Assembly (NCBI RefSeq): GCF_021532625.1
Contig: NZ_JAKGAR010000001.1
Span: 186,001 to 250,000, forward strand
From: Octadecabacter algicola
GTDB lineage: Bacteria > Pseudomonadota > Alphaproteobacteria > Rhodobacterales > Rhodobacteraceae
DNA length: 64,000 bases
Reading direction: 5' to 3'
Part shown: positions 9,110 to 17,755 of the stretch, piece after piece
How positions within the stretch are numbered: the stretch's first letter is position 1
Layout of the letters: the number at the start of each line of letters is the position of its first letter
Position numbers and translations under genes: made by a program
The notes under the pieces: model-generated
Seen by the model: only the letters and a program-made list of their open reading frames with translations
Database searches by the model: none
What the model was told of the DNA's origin: nothing

Positions 9110-10369
9110 ATGCGTCGCGTCGTTGTTACCGGACTGGGGTTGGTAACCCCGCTTGCTGATGGAGTCGAAAAGAGCTGGGAGCGTATCTTGGATGCGCAAT
9201 CTGGGGCTGGACCGATCACTCATTTTGACCCTGAGGGGTTTGGTACGACCTACGCCTGTGAGGTTCCCTATGGTGACGGCACGGATGGTACGTTCGATGC
9301 GGCCAAGTACATGGCACCTAAGGATCAGCGTAAGGTCGACACGTTCATTCTTTTCGCAATGGCTGCGGCACAGCAAGCTGTTGAAGACGCTGGCTGGACC
9401 CCGGAAAGTGATGAAGACCTTGAACGCACAGGTGTTCTTACTGGTTCAGGAATTGGTGGTCTGAATTCAATTGCTGAAACTGCGGTCATGATGAAAGAAA
9501 AGGGCCCGCGTCGCGTGTCGCCATTCTTCGTTCCGGGTGCATTGATCAACCTGATTTCTGGCCAAATTGCGATTAAATACGGTTTCAAAGGCCCCAACCA
9601 TGCGGTTGTGACGGCGTGTTCAACTGGTGCGCATGCGATCGGTGATGCAACACAGCTTATCAAGGCTGGCCGTGCGGATGTGATGATTGCAGGCGGCGCT
9701 GAGGCGACGATCTGTGAAATTGGCATTGCAGGCTTTAACGCTTGTAAAGCGCTGTCCACCAAACGCGCTGACGATCCGAAAGGCGCAAGCCGCCCGTATG
9801 ACGAGGACCGTGATGGGTTCGTCATGGGTGAGGGCGCAGGCATGGTTGTTCTGGAAGACTATGATCACGCTGTGGCGCGTGGTGCGAAGATTTACGCTGA
9901 AGTGTTGGGCTATGGTCTGACGGGCGACGCGTACCACATCACCGCGCCGTCCGAGGACGGGGAAGGCGGTGAGCGCTCAATGCGGATGGCGTTGAAGGAT
10001 GCAGGTCTTGAGCCTGCGGATATCGATTACATCAACGCGCACGGCACATCGACGATGGCGGATACGATCGAATTGGGCGCTGTTGAGCGCATGATGGGTG
10101 ATGCCGCATCCAAAGTGACAATGTCGTCCACTAAGTCCGCGACGGGTCACCTCTTGGGGGCTGCTGGCGCGATTGAGGCGATCTTTAGCATTCTGGCGAT
10201 CCGTGATCAGGTGGCTCCTCCGACGATCAACCTTGATAATCCTGCGGTCGAAACTGCGATCGATCTTGCCCCTAACGCAAAAGTTGAGCGCGAGATCAAT
10301 GTGGCGCTGTCCAATTCGTTCGGGTTTGGTGGCACCAATGCATCTGTCTTGTTCGGAAAGGTTTCCTAA
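9110..10369 (+). CDS. fabF: 3-oxoacyl-ACP synthase II
   Basis: Condensing enzyme that joins malonyl-ACP to acyl-ACP and elongates unsaturated as well as saturated chains. The 419 residues contain the Cys-His-His triad: Cys170 in TACSTGAHA, His311 in NAHGTST and His347 in SATGHLLGAAG. The N-terminus RRVVVTGLGLVTPL is typical of FabF. The mltG ATG follows the stop codon without a gap, so the two genes are translationally linked. Confidence 0.96.
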   Translation: MRRVVVTGLGLVTPLADGVEKSWERILDAQSGAGPITHFDPEGFGTTYACEVPYGDGTDGTFDAAKYMAPKDQRKVDTFILFAMAAAQQAVEDAGWTPESDEDLERTGVLTGSGIGGLNSIAETAVMMKEKGPRRVSPFFVPGALINLISGQIAIKYGFKGPNHAVVTACSTGAHAIGDATQLIKAGRADVMIAGGAEATICEIGIAGFNACKALSTKRADDPKGASRPYDEDRDGFVMGEGAGMVVLEDYDHAVARGAKIYAEVLGYGLTGDAYHITAPSEDGEGGERSMRMALKDAGLEPADIDYINAHGTSTMADTIELGAVERMMGDAASKVTMSSTKSATGHLLGAAGAIEAIFSILAIRDQVAPPTINLDNPAVETAIDLAPNAKVEREINVALSNSFGFGGTNASVLFGKVS

Positions 10370-11542
10370 ATGTGGAAACATATCGCGGCCAACGCGCTGA
10401 CGTTTTTCATCGTCGCGTTGTTCCTGTTTGCCGGTGTGATCGCTTGGGGAACCAACGAATACAGCGCTGAGGGCCCTTTGGAACAAGCGATCTGTTTGCA
10501 GGTTCGTTCAGGGTCCAACATGCGGATTGTGAGCGAGAGCCTTGCCGAACAAGATGCGATTTCGTCACCAGCGCTTTTTCGGATTGGCGTAGATTACGCG
10601 AACAAAGCATCGCAGCTGAAGGCGGGTAGTTTTCTGGTGCCCGTTGGGGCGTCCATGGAAGAGATCGTGGAAATCGTGACGCGCGGCGGGCCGAGTTCCT
10701 GTGGCACGCAGATCATCTATCGTGTTGGTATCAATCGGGTTTTGGCGGAAGTGCGTGAACTGGACCCTGCGTCTGGTGACTTCGTTCAACTGGCGCAGTT
10801 TAACCCTTCGGAAGAAGACGCACCGGCAGTATTTTCTGAAGCGCGGGAAGCAAGTGACACGCAATTCAACGTGGTGTTTGCCGAAGGCGTGACCAGCTGG
10901 CAGGTTGTGCAAGCCTTGAATTCACTGGACGTCATGGACGGCTCTGTGAATGAAATTCCAGCTGAGGGCATGTTGGCACCCGATTCATATCAGGTTCAAC
11001 CCGGAGATTCGGTCGCCGAATTGTTGGACAAGATGGAGGCGGCTCAAACGCGCGTTCTGGCAGACGCTTGGGAGTCGCGGGCCGATGGGTTGCCGTTGGC
11101 GTCCCCAGAAGAGGCCCTGATTCTTGCATCAATCATCGAAAAAGAGGCGTCGACCTCTGATGAGCGGTTTGACGTTGCATCAGTGTTTATCAACCGCTTG
11201 AACCAAGGCATGCGCCTGCAGACTGACCCGACGGTCATTTATGGTGTTACGCTGGGCGAAGGCGTCTTGGGGCGTGGCTTACGCCAAAGTGAGCTTCGGG
11301 CGGAAACACCTTGGAATACCTATGTAATCGAGGGTCTGCCACAGACGCCAATTGCCAACCCAGGACGTGGATCAATCGAGGCGGCGCTGAACCCGTCTGA
11401 CACGGATTTCATTTTCTTTGTGGCGAAAACCTTGAACCCGAGAGACGGGCACAACTTTGCTGTGACATTGGACGAACACAACGCAAACGTTGCGATCTAT
11501 CGCCGTCTTGAGGCTGAACGTGCCGCATCGGGGGACAACTAA
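10370..11542 (+). CDS. mltG: Endolytic peptidoglycan transglycosylase
   Basis: Inner-membrane lytic transglycosylase that cuts nascent glycan strands and sets their length. The 390 residues start with one membrane helix (residues about 8-27, LTFFIVALFLFAGVIAW). The periplasmic YceG domain has the motif ILASIIEKEAS, whose Glu257 matches the catalytic glutamate of E. coli MltG, and later ETPWNTYVIEGLPQTPIANP. It abuts fabF; fabF-mltG is a familiar pair in Rhodobacteraceae. A terminator lies about 100 bases downstream. Confidence 0.94.
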   Translation: MWKHIAANALTFFIVALFLFAGVIAWGTNEYSAEGPLEQAICLQVRSGSNMRIVSESLAEQDAISSPALFRIGVDYANKASQLKAGSFLVPVGASMEEIVEIVTRGGPSSCGTQIIYRVGINRVLAEVRELDPASGDFVQLAQFNPSEEDAPAVFSEAREASDTQFNVVFAEGVTSWQVVQALNSLDVMDGSVNEIPAEGMLAPDSYQVQPGDSVAELLDKMEAAQTRVLADAWESRADGLPLASPEEALILASIIEKEASTSDERFDVASVFINRLNQGMRLQTDPTVIYGVTLGEGVLGRGLRQSELRAETPWNTYVIEGLPQTPIANPGRGSIEAALNPSDTDFIFFVAKTLNPRDGHNFAVTLDEHNANVAIYRRLEAERAASGDN

Positions 11543-11643
11543 GGATTAACAAAGTGTTCCCGATGGGTGCGGTAACTATTTGGTAATGTTTGGAAAAAAT
11601 AGAAGCTTTGCGTAGTTTGTTGCTGCGCTGGTCGAAATTAAAG

Positions 11644-11676
11644 CGGGCGCTTGGGATCATTCCCAGCGCCCTTTTT
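11644..11676 (+). terminator. Terminator hairpin between mltG and the gene transfer agent operon
   Basis: GGGCGCTTGGGA and TCCCAGCGCCC pair with one bulged T around TCAT, followed by TTTTTCG. It is only about 40 bases before the first gene transfer agent gene, so it may also act in that operon's leader. Confidence 0.8.
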
Positions 11677-11717
11677 CGTTCTTATGGGCGGAGCAACCCG
11701 AGAGGGGAACTTCAATA

Positions 11718-12041
11718 ATGACAGACCAAAGCGGTGGTACTCCCACCGAACAGAAATCGGCTGCTGAACGTATCGAGGAGGCTAGGCAGCTATACGAAAC
11801 AATTGGTGAAACGCTGAGCGTCGTGTTGGACCTTGTGAAGGCAGGGGACTTTAAGGACATAGATCTGTTGCCCAAACAGATGTCCCGTCTAACCGATGCA
11901 ATTGCGGAAGCCCGAAAGAGAGAGGCAGACTTCAATGACAAATTCGGAGACGGGCTGGGAGAAGGGGACATCGACTTCACCGCCCTCAGACGTGAGATCG
12001 GGTGCCGCCTTGGTCGCATCCGCCGATGTTGCAGATCGTAA
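11718..12041 (+). CDS. Gene transfer agent g1, small terminase subunit
   Basis: A 107-residue helical protein in the g1 slot of RcGTA-type clusters, where the product serves as a small terminase subunit for headful DNA packaging. The first 90 residues are charged and helical (AAERIEEARQLYETIGETL). The C-terminus is basic and Cys/Arg-rich (GCRLGRIRRCCRS). AGAGGGG precedes the ATG. Its last 107 bases overlap the large terminase gene in another frame. Family assignment rests mostly on position and size; the sequence itself is poorly conserved. Confidence 0.8.
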   Translation: MTDQSGGTPTEQKSAAERIEEARQLYETIGETLSVVLDLVKAGDFKDIDLLPKQMSRLTDAIAEARKREADFNDKFGDGLGEGDIDFTALRREIGCRLGRIRRCCRS

Positions 12042-13335
12042 GCAGTTCTTGAGGAGCCTGACGGATGAGCAGGTTAGGGCGCTGCCTTACCTTTTCGACT
12101 TTTGGGCGTTGGACCATCAGTTGCCCCCTGAAGGGGATTGGCGGACGTGGGTTATTCTTGGTGGGCGCGGTGCAGGCAAGACACGCGCGGGCAGTGAATG
12201 GGTCAGGTCTATGGTTGAGGGGTCGCGTCCGCGCGACCCCGGTTTGGCGAAACGTGTCGGGCTTATCGGTGAAACGATGGAGCAGGCGCGCGAGGTTATG
12301 GTGTTTGGTGAAAGCGGCATATTGGCATGTTCGCCGCCGGATCGTCGTCCGCAGTGGATTTCTGGACGCCAGATGCTGGTTTGGCCGAACGGCGCCGAGG
12401 CGCGATTGTTTTCGGCATTTGATCCTGAACGGCTGCGAGGACCGCAGTTTGATGCCGTGTGGGCGGACGAATTGGCAAAATGGCCAAAGGCGCAGGATAC
12501 GTGGGATATGATGCAGTTTGGATTGCGTTTAGGCAAGAATCCACGCGCATGTGTTACCACGACGCCGCGAAATGTTGGAATATTGAAAGAGCTTTTGGAG
12601 CGGAGCAGCACGGTTCAGACCCATGCACCCACGGAAGCGAACCGTGCCTACCTTGCGGATAGTTTTCTAGCCGAAGTTCAAGAGCGCTATGCTGGTACGC
12701 GGTTGGGGCGTCAAGAATTGGACGGCGTTTTGCTGGCCGATGTCGATGGGGCGTTGTGGAGTTCTGCGACGATTGAGGCTGCACATGTAAAAGGGGTGCC
12801 TGCACTGGACCGCATTGTCGTTGCGGTTGACCCGCCCGCGGGGGCGAACGCGACATCTGATGCCTGCGGGATTGTTGTCGCTGGGATTGTGAGCCAAGGA
12901 CCGGTTTCCGATTGGAAGGTATTTGTTCTCGAAGATGCGAGCATCCAAGGGGCAAGCCCGAATGAGTGGGCGGCGGCGGCTATTGCCGCCATGGATCGCC
13001 ATGGGGCCGAACGGCTGGTGGCGGAAGTGAATCAAGGCGGGGCAATGGTCGAGACGATTGTGCGTTCGATTGATCCGACAGTGTCGTATCGCGGGGTTCA
13101 TGCGACGCGCGGCAAGTCCATGCGTGCCGAACCTGTTGCGGCTTTGTATGAACAGGGGCGTGTTCATCATGTTCAGGGCCTTGGGGCGCTGGAAGATGAG
13201 ATGTGCCAGATGACAGCGCAGGGGTTTACGGGACAGGGATCACCTGACCGCGTGGATGCTTTGGTTTGGGCGATTACGGACCTTTTCATCGAACCAGCGA
13301 AGCGGTGGCGGTCGCCGCAGGTTCGCACACTTTAG
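11935..13335 (+). CDS. Gene transfer agent g2, large terminase subunit
   Basis: Packaging motor ATPase and nuclease that fills gene transfer agent heads with host DNA. The start at 11935 (MTNSETGWEKG) has GAGAGAGG about ten bases upstream; a further in-frame start 39 bases earlier is less likely. Length is 466 residues. Walker A is LGGRGAGKT near residues 75-84 and Walker B is FDAVWADELAKW. A TTPRN coupling motif follows. The RNase H-like nuclease domain shows VAVDPPAGA, VAEVNQGG and a late Asp in RVDALVWAITDL. All motor and nuclease motifs look intact. Confidence 0.94.
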   Translation: MTNSETGWEKGTSTSPPSDVRSGAALVASADVADRKQFLRSLTDEQVRALPYLFDFWALDHQLPPEGDWRTWVILGGRGAGKTRAGSEWVRSMVEGSRPRDPGLAKRVGLIGETMEQAREVMVFGESGILACSPPDRRPQWISGRQMLVWPNGAEARLFSAFDPERLRGPQFDAVWADELAKWPKAQDTWDMMQFGLRLGKNPRACVTTTPRNVGILKELLERSSTVQTHAPTEANRAYLADSFLAEVQERYAGTRLGRQELDGVLLADVDGALWSSATIEAAHVKGVPALDRIVVAVDPPAGANATSDACGIVVAGIVSQGPVSDWKVFVLEDASIQGASPNEWAAAAIAAMDRHGAERLVAEVNQGGAMVETIVRSIDPTVSYRGVHATRGKSMRAEPVAALYEQGRVHHVQGLGALEDEMCQMTAQGFTGQGSPDRVDALVWAITDLFIEPAKRWRSPQVRTL

Positions 13336-13468
13336 CCTAATTATTAAAGCGTTATCGGGGTGTTGCGGAGGCAACGAACGGTGCCTTTAGCATTTCAAAG
13401 CAAATTTAGACGAAACTAGATCGTGTTGGATGAGACGCCATGAAGCGGCGGCACCAGAGGGGATTTGA
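13336..13468 (+). other. Short non-coding gap between terminase and portal genes
   Basis: 133 bases without a credible gene, one of only three sizeable gaps in an otherwise packed operon. It holds a small hairpin (GTTGC, loop GGAG, GCAAC near 13362-13375) without a T run. No promoter could be assigned. Confidence 0.4.
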
Positions 13469-14650
13469 ATGTTTGATTTTCTAAAGCGAGCGGATGGCGA
13501 ACAGCAGGCAGTGCCTGAGATGAAGGCATCTGCGACGGGGAAGATTGCTGCGTGGGGGGCTTCGGGGCGATCAGTTTGGGGCGCGCGCGATACAGCGTCG
13601 CTGACACGAGGCGGGTTTACGGCCAATCCGGTGGGGTTTCGTGCCGTGAAATTGATCGCAGAAGCAGCGGCTGCTTTGCCGTTGGTTTTGCAGGACAGTG
13701 AGCGTCGCTATGACACGCACCCCGTTCTGGAGTTGGTGGCACGTCCGAATGGGGCGCAGGGGCGGGCCGAGTTGTTTGAGGCTTTGTTTGGTCAATTGTT
13801 GCTGACGGGCGATGGGTATCTTGAGGCTGTGGGGGGCGAGGATGTTCCGCTTGAGCTGCATGTGTTGCGCTCTGATCGAATGACATTGGTCCCTGGTAAC
13901 GACGGCTGGCCTGTTGGATATGATTACACCGTTGGCGGGCGCAAACATCGCTTTTCGGTGGGACAGGGCCCAAGCCCAGTGTGTCACATCAAATCGTTCC
14001 ACCCGCAGGATGATCACTATGGGTTAAGCCCCATGCAGGCCGCGGCGCAGGCGCTCGATGTGCATAATGCGGCGAGCCGGTGGTCCAAGGCGTTGCTGGA
14101 CAACGCTGCGCGGCCAAGCGGTGCCATTGTTTACAAAGGTGCTGAGGGGCAAAGCCAGTTGAGTAGCGATCAGTATGATCGGTTGCTGAGTGAGATGGAG
14201 AGCCAACATCAAGGTGCGCGTAATGCGGGTCGTCCGATGTTGCTGGAGGGTGGTTTGGACTGGAAGCCAATGGGCTTTAGCCCATCGGACATGGAATTCC
14301 AGAAAACCAAGGAAGCCGCAGCGAGAGAGATCGCGATCGCTTTTGGGGTGCCGCCGATGCTGCTGGGGCTGACGGGAGACGCGACTTACGCGAACTATCA
14401 AGAGGCCAACCGTGCATTCTACCGATTGACGGTGCTGCCTTTGGTGACGCGCGTTGCAGGATCGATCGCACATTGGTTGGGTGATTTCACAGGCGAGAGT
14501 TTCCAGCTCAAGCCCGACTTGGATCAGGTTGCTGCATTATCGGACGAACGAGATGCCCAGTGGAGCCGGATCAGTAGCGCGCCGTTCCTGACAGATGCAG
14601 AAAAACGGAACCTATTGGGGTTGCCAGCGCTTGAGGTGGGCGATGGCTGA
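13469..14650 (+). CDS. Gene transfer agent g3, portal protein
   Basis: Forms the dodecameric ring at the head vertex through which DNA enters and leaves. The 393 residues belong to the HK97-type portal family: TANPVGFRAVKLIAEAAAALP near the start, GDGYLEAVGGEDVPLELHVL, HIKSFHPQDDHYGLSPMQAAA in the middle, and AFGVPPMLLGLTGDATYANYQEANRAFY near the end of the wing domain. It overlaps the next small gene by eight bases. Adjacent to the terminase, as in RcGTA. Confidence 0.93.
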   Translation: MFDFLKRADGEQQAVPEMKASATGKIAAWGASGRSVWGARDTASLTRGGFTANPVGFRAVKLIAEAAAALPLVLQDSERRYDTHPVLELVARPNGAQGRAELFEALFGQLLLTGDGYLEAVGGEDVPLELHVLRSDRMTLVPGNDGWPVGYDYTVGGRKHRFSVGQGPSPVCHIKSFHPQDDHYGLSPMQAAAQALDVHNAASRWSKALLDNAARPSGAIVYKGAEGQSQLSSDQYDRLLSEMESQHQGARNAGRPMLLEGGLDWKPMGFSPSDMEFQKTKEAAAREIAIAFGVPPMLLGLTGDATYANYQEANRAFYRLTVLPLVTRVAGSIAHWLGDFTGESFQLKPDLDQVAALSDERDAQWSRISSAPFLTDAEKRNLLGLPALEVGDG

Positions 14651-14861
14651 TTTACGCGAGACGTTCGAGTGCGGTCCATCATTGCGCATTGAGGCGCACG
14701 AAAGGGTCGCGGCGCTGCAATTTGCGCAGGTGAACACTCAACTGGGCAAGATCGAGGCGATGATGGAACGGCTGGAACGCCGTTTGTGGCTGACGGTTTA
14801 CGGAGTGGTTGGGGTGATTTTGGCACAGGCGGTTGAATCCATCCTGATTGCGGCACCCTGA
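14643..14861 (+). CDS. Gene transfer agent small gene between portal and protease (g3.5 position)
   Basis: A 72-residue protein starting MADLRETFECGPSLR. The ATG at 14643 overlaps the end of the portal gene; an earlier in-frame ATG lies deep inside the portal gene and is unlikely. The middle is a short coiled-coil-like helix (RVAALQFAQVNTQLGKIEAMM). The C-terminus is one hydrophobic helix (LWLTVYGVVGVILAQAVES), which suggests membrane association. RcGTA has a small gene in the same place; its role is not settled to my knowledge. Confidence 0.72.
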   Translation: MADLRETFECGPSLRIEAHERVAALQFAQVNTQLGKIEAMMERLERRLWLTVYGVVGVILAQAVESILIAAP

Positions 14862-14872
14862 GAGGAGACGAG

Positions 14873-15415
14873 ATGACTTTAGAACATAAATTTATAGCCC
14901 TTGGGGACAGTGTTGCTGTCGAAAACGGAATTGAGATCAGTGGCTATGCATCACTGTTCGGTAAGATTGACCAAGGTGGCGATGTGGTTGAGACCGGTGC
15001 TTATGCTGCGTCCCTCGACAAGCTGGCGGGCAAAGGCGGGCGCGTGAAGATGTTGTGGCAACATGATCCGGCCCAGCCGATTGGGGTATGGGACGAGGTC
15101 CGCGAGGATAAGGCCGGCCTATGGGTTAAGGGGCGTATTCTGCGAGATGTTGCCAAAGGCCGAGAAGCGGCGGCGCTGATTGAGGCGGGCGCGATTGACG
15201 GGCTTTCTATTGGTTACCGTACGGTGCGGGCCAAGAAGAATGACAAGGGCGGTCGCCTTTTGTCTGAGTTGGAACTTTGGGAGGTGTCTTTGGTCACGTT
15301 CCCGATGCTTCCGGATGCGCGGGTGGGGGCTAAGGGGGATGACCCTGCGGCTGATGCTCTGCGCGAATTGGCGGGGGTATTTGAGGATGCCCGCGCTGTG
15401 CTGGGCCACCGTTAG
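14873..15415 (+). CDS. Gene transfer agent g4, HK97-family prohead protease
   Basis: Self-assembling serine protease that removes the capsid protein's N-terminal scaffold segment before head maturation. The 180 residues show the fold landmarks GYASLFGKIDQGGDVVETGA, the catalytic His in LWQHDPAQPIG and the Ser in GAIDGLSIGYRTV. A ribosome binding site (GAGGAG) precedes the ATG. It sits directly before the capsid gene, the normal arrangement. Confidence 0.93.
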   Translation: MTLEHKFIALGDSVAVENGIEISGYASLFGKIDQGGDVVETGAYAASLDKLAGKGGRVKMLWQHDPAQPIGVWDEVREDKAGLWVKGRILRDVAKGREAAALIEAGAIDGLSIGYRTVRAKKNDKGGRLLSELELWEVSLVTFPMLPDARVGAKGDDPAADALRELAGVFEDARAVLGHR

Positions 15416-15454
15416 GACCGGCGTTTCCACCCATTGATCTGAAAGGATCCAAAT

Positions 15455-16654
15455 ATGACGAAACCTGAGTGCAAGGCTCGGGCCGGGGAAGATGCGTCTA
15501 ACGCGGCGCTTACCCCAGTCAACGAGTTGAAGACCGCGATGGCCGGTTTTGTGACCGATTTCAAAGACTTCACGACTGATATTCAAATAAAGCTGAAAGA
15601 GCAGGACGACCGAATGACAAAACTTGACCGTAAATCCATGATCTCTGGCGCACGCCCTGCGCTGGCCACTGCTGCTTCTGTTGAGGCGCCTCATCAGAAG
15701 GCGTTTGAGTCCTATCTGCGGTCCGGCGATGACGATGCGCTACGTAGCCTGGAGATTGAGGGCAAATCCATGTCCACGGCTGTTGCTGCGGATGGTGGTT
15801 ATCTGGTGGATCCGCAGACATCTGCGAATGTTCAATCCACGCTGTCTTCTACGGCGTCGCTGCGAGCAATTGCGAATGTGGTGAACGTTGAAGCAACGTC
15901 TTATGACGTCCTGATTGATCACACTGAAATGGGTGCGGGTTGGGCCACAGAAACAGACCCGACCGCCGAAACGGGCACGCCGCAGATTGATCGTATTACG
16001 ATCCCGCTGCATGAGCTGTCTGCACTGCCAAAGGCATCCCAACGTTTGTTGGATGACACGGCGTTCAACATTGACGAATGGCTTGCGGGTCGTATCGCTG
16101 ACAAGTTTGCACGTTCCGAAGCAGCAGCGTTTGTGTCTGGTGATGGCATCGACAAGCCGACTGGTTTCTTGACGGCGCCACAGGTTGATAATGACGTTTG
16201 GGTCTGGGGTAACCTTGGTTACGTCGTGACGGGCGCGGATGGTGATTTTAACGGTGCGGATGCGCTGGTTGATCTCGTCTATTCATTGGGTGCGGAATAC
16301 CGAGCGGGTGCGGCCTTTGTGATGAACTCAAAGACCGCTGGCCTAGTGCGGAAGCTGAAAGACAATGACGGCCGTTTCTTGTGGTCTGACGGTCTGGTTG
16401 CCGGTGAGCCTGCGCGTCTGTTGGGTTACCCAGTGCTGATTGCTGAAGACATGCCTGATGTGGCGTCTGACAGTACAGCAATCGCATTCGGCGACTTTGG
16501 CAATGGGTACACTGTTGCGGAACGTCCTGATCTGCGCGTGCTGCGTGACCCGTTCAGCGCTAAGCCACATGTCTTGTTCTATGCGACCAAGCGCGTTGGT
16601 GGTGCGATCAGCGATTACGCGGCGATCAAGCTCCTTAAGTTCGGCCTGTCCTAA
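15455..16654 (+). CDS. Gene transfer agent g5, major capsid protein
   Basis: Builds the small head. The 399 residues are of HK97 type. The N-terminal part of about 100 residues contains a helical segment (VTDFKDFTTDIQIKLKEQDD) expected to act as built-in scaffold and be cleaved by the upstream protease. The capsid core follows, with GGYLVDPQTSANVQSTLSS, LPKASQRLLDDTAFNIDEWL and RFLWSDGLVAGEPARLLGYPV, ending FYATKRVGGAISDYAAIKLL. It is followed by an unusually structured 166-base gap rather than the next gene. Confidence 0.94.
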   Translation: MTKPECKARAGEDASNAALTPVNELKTAMAGFVTDFKDFTTDIQIKLKEQDDRMTKLDRKSMISGARPALATAASVEAPHQKAFESYLRSGDDDALRSLEIEGKSMSTAVAADGGYLVDPQTSANVQSTLSSTASLRAIANVVNVEATSYDVLIDHTEMGAGWATETDPTAETGTPQIDRITIPLHELSALPKASQRLLDDTAFNIDEWLAGRIADKFARSEAAAFVSGDGIDKPTGFLTAPQVDNDVWVWGNLGYVVTGADGDFNGADALVDLVYSLGAEYRAGAAFVMNSKTAGLVRKLKDNDGRFLWSDGLVAGEPARLLGYPVLIAEDMPDVASDSTAIAFGDFGNGYTVAERPDLRVLRDPFSAKPHVLFYATKRVGGAISDYAAIKLLKFGLS

Positions 16655-16669
16655 GGCCCACGGAACGGG

Positions 16670-16781
16670 CGCGGGGGCAAGCCTTCGCGTTCGGTCCGGG
16701 CGTGTGCAGTGCGCGAGCGACCCTCGCGTTGTCCAGTTGCTTCCTTCCGTCCGAGCAATGTGGGGGGCACGCGCCCGGATT
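16670..16781 (+). ncRNA. Candidate structured RNA element between capsid gene and g6
   Basis: The gap after the capsid gene folds strongly on paper. A first hairpin at 16670-16689 has eight pairs (two G-U) and a four-base loop. A long stem pairs 16696-16707 with 16767-16778: twelve continuous pairs with one G-U, extendable by about three more. Inside it are a hairpin at 16712-16728 (CGCGAG, loop, CTCGCG) and a weaker one pairing TTGCT (16737-16741) with AGCAA (16754-16758), giving a three-way junction. There is no T run, so it is not an ordinary terminator. It could tune the capsid-to-connector expression ratio or mRNA processing. Pairing is seen directly; function is inference. Confidence 0.45.
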
Positions 16782-16820
16782 TAGGACGGTATTTAATTTG
16801 GCACTTTTCGGAGTAAACCC

Positions 16821-17420
16821 ATGATGTTGATCGAAGAAACCAGCGTGCCAACAGTGGCATTGCCGGTTGCACAGTTCAAAGACCACCTGCGCCTTGGATC
16901 GGGGTTTTCCGATGATAGCGTACAAGACGGATTGCTGGAAGGGTTCCTGCGATCTGCGCTCGCCGCGATCGAAGCGCGCACTGGCAAAGCGCTGATCGAG
17001 CGCGATTTTAGCTGGACGTTGACGCGGTGGCGCGATGTTTGCGCACAAGCACTGCCGATTGCGCCAGTTTCGGCGATTATTGATGTTGTCTTGATTGATC
17101 GGGCGGGCACTGAAACGGCGATTGATGCTGGTTCCTATCAGTTGCGTCCAGATATGCAGCGTCCAGCATTGGAAGCATTTTCGGGGTCCTTGCCGACGAT
17201 TGGCAACGGCGGATCAGTTAAGATCACGATGCTGGCCGGCTTTGGCCCAGAGTGGGGGGATTTACCGGCGGATCTGGCGCAAGCAGTGTTTTTGCTGGCG
17301 GCGCATTACTACGAATTTCGTCATGAAGTTCAGTATGACGGCGGCTGCATGCCGTTCGGAGTAAGCGCGTTGATTGAACGCTACCGAACCCTGCGCATTT
17401 TGGGCGGAGGTGCGTCCTAA
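16821..17420 (+). CDS. Gene transfer agent g6, head-tail connector (adaptor) protein
   Basis: Adaptor that docks on the portal and links it to the tail stopper. The 199 residues begin MMLIEETSVPTVALPVAQFK and contain LEGFLRSALAAIEARTGKAL and DLAQAVFLLAAHYYEFRHEV, the helical pattern of phage gp6-like connector proteins. The ATG at 16821 and the next codon are both possible starts. The stop overlaps the next gene's ATG by one base (TAATG). Confidence 0.85.
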   Translation: MMLIEETSVPTVALPVAQFKDHLRLGSGFSDDSVQDGLLEGFLRSALAAIEARTGKALIERDFSWTLTRWRDVCAQALPIAPVSAIIDVVLIDRAGTETAIDAGSYQLRPDMQRPALEAFSGSLPTIGNGGSVKITMLAGFGPEWGDLPADLAQAVFLLAAHYYEFRHEVQYDGGCMPFGVSALIERYRTLRILGGGAS

Positions 17421-17755
17421 TGGCCTATCGTTTGAATCGTCAACTGGTGCTGGAGGCCCCGCAACGTGTGCCCGATGGCGCGGGTGGTTTCAGCGAGAGC
17501 TGGGCCGCGCTGGGCATTGTCTGGGCCAACGTAAAGGCCCGTTCAGGACGCGAAAAAGCCGGGGTTGCAGCGCCGTTGAGTTTGGTTGCGTACAAGATCG
17601 TTGTGCGTGCGGCACCTGTTGGATCGGATGCGCGCCCTCAACCGGAGCAGCGGTTCCGCGAAGGCGAGCGTTACTACCGAATTTTGAGTGTGACCGAAGA
17701 TGACGTTGATGGACGTTACCTGATCTGCACCTCACAAGAGGAGACCGTGGCATGA
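17420..17755 (+). CDS. Gene transfer agent g7, head-tail adaptor (stopper)
   Basis: A 111-residue protein of the SPP1 gp16-like head closure type: LNRQLVLEAPQRVPDGAGGF, then SWAALGIVWANVKARSGREK, then RFREGERYYRILSVTEDD. It closes the DNA channel before the tail joins. Start and stop overlap both neighbours by one to four bases, consistent with coupled translation. Confidence 0.85.
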   Translation: MAYRLNRQLVLEAPQRVPDGAGGFSESWAALGIVWANVKARSGREKAGVAAPLSLVAYKIVVRAAPVGSDARPQPEQRFREGERYYRILSVTEDDVDGRYLICTSQEETVA

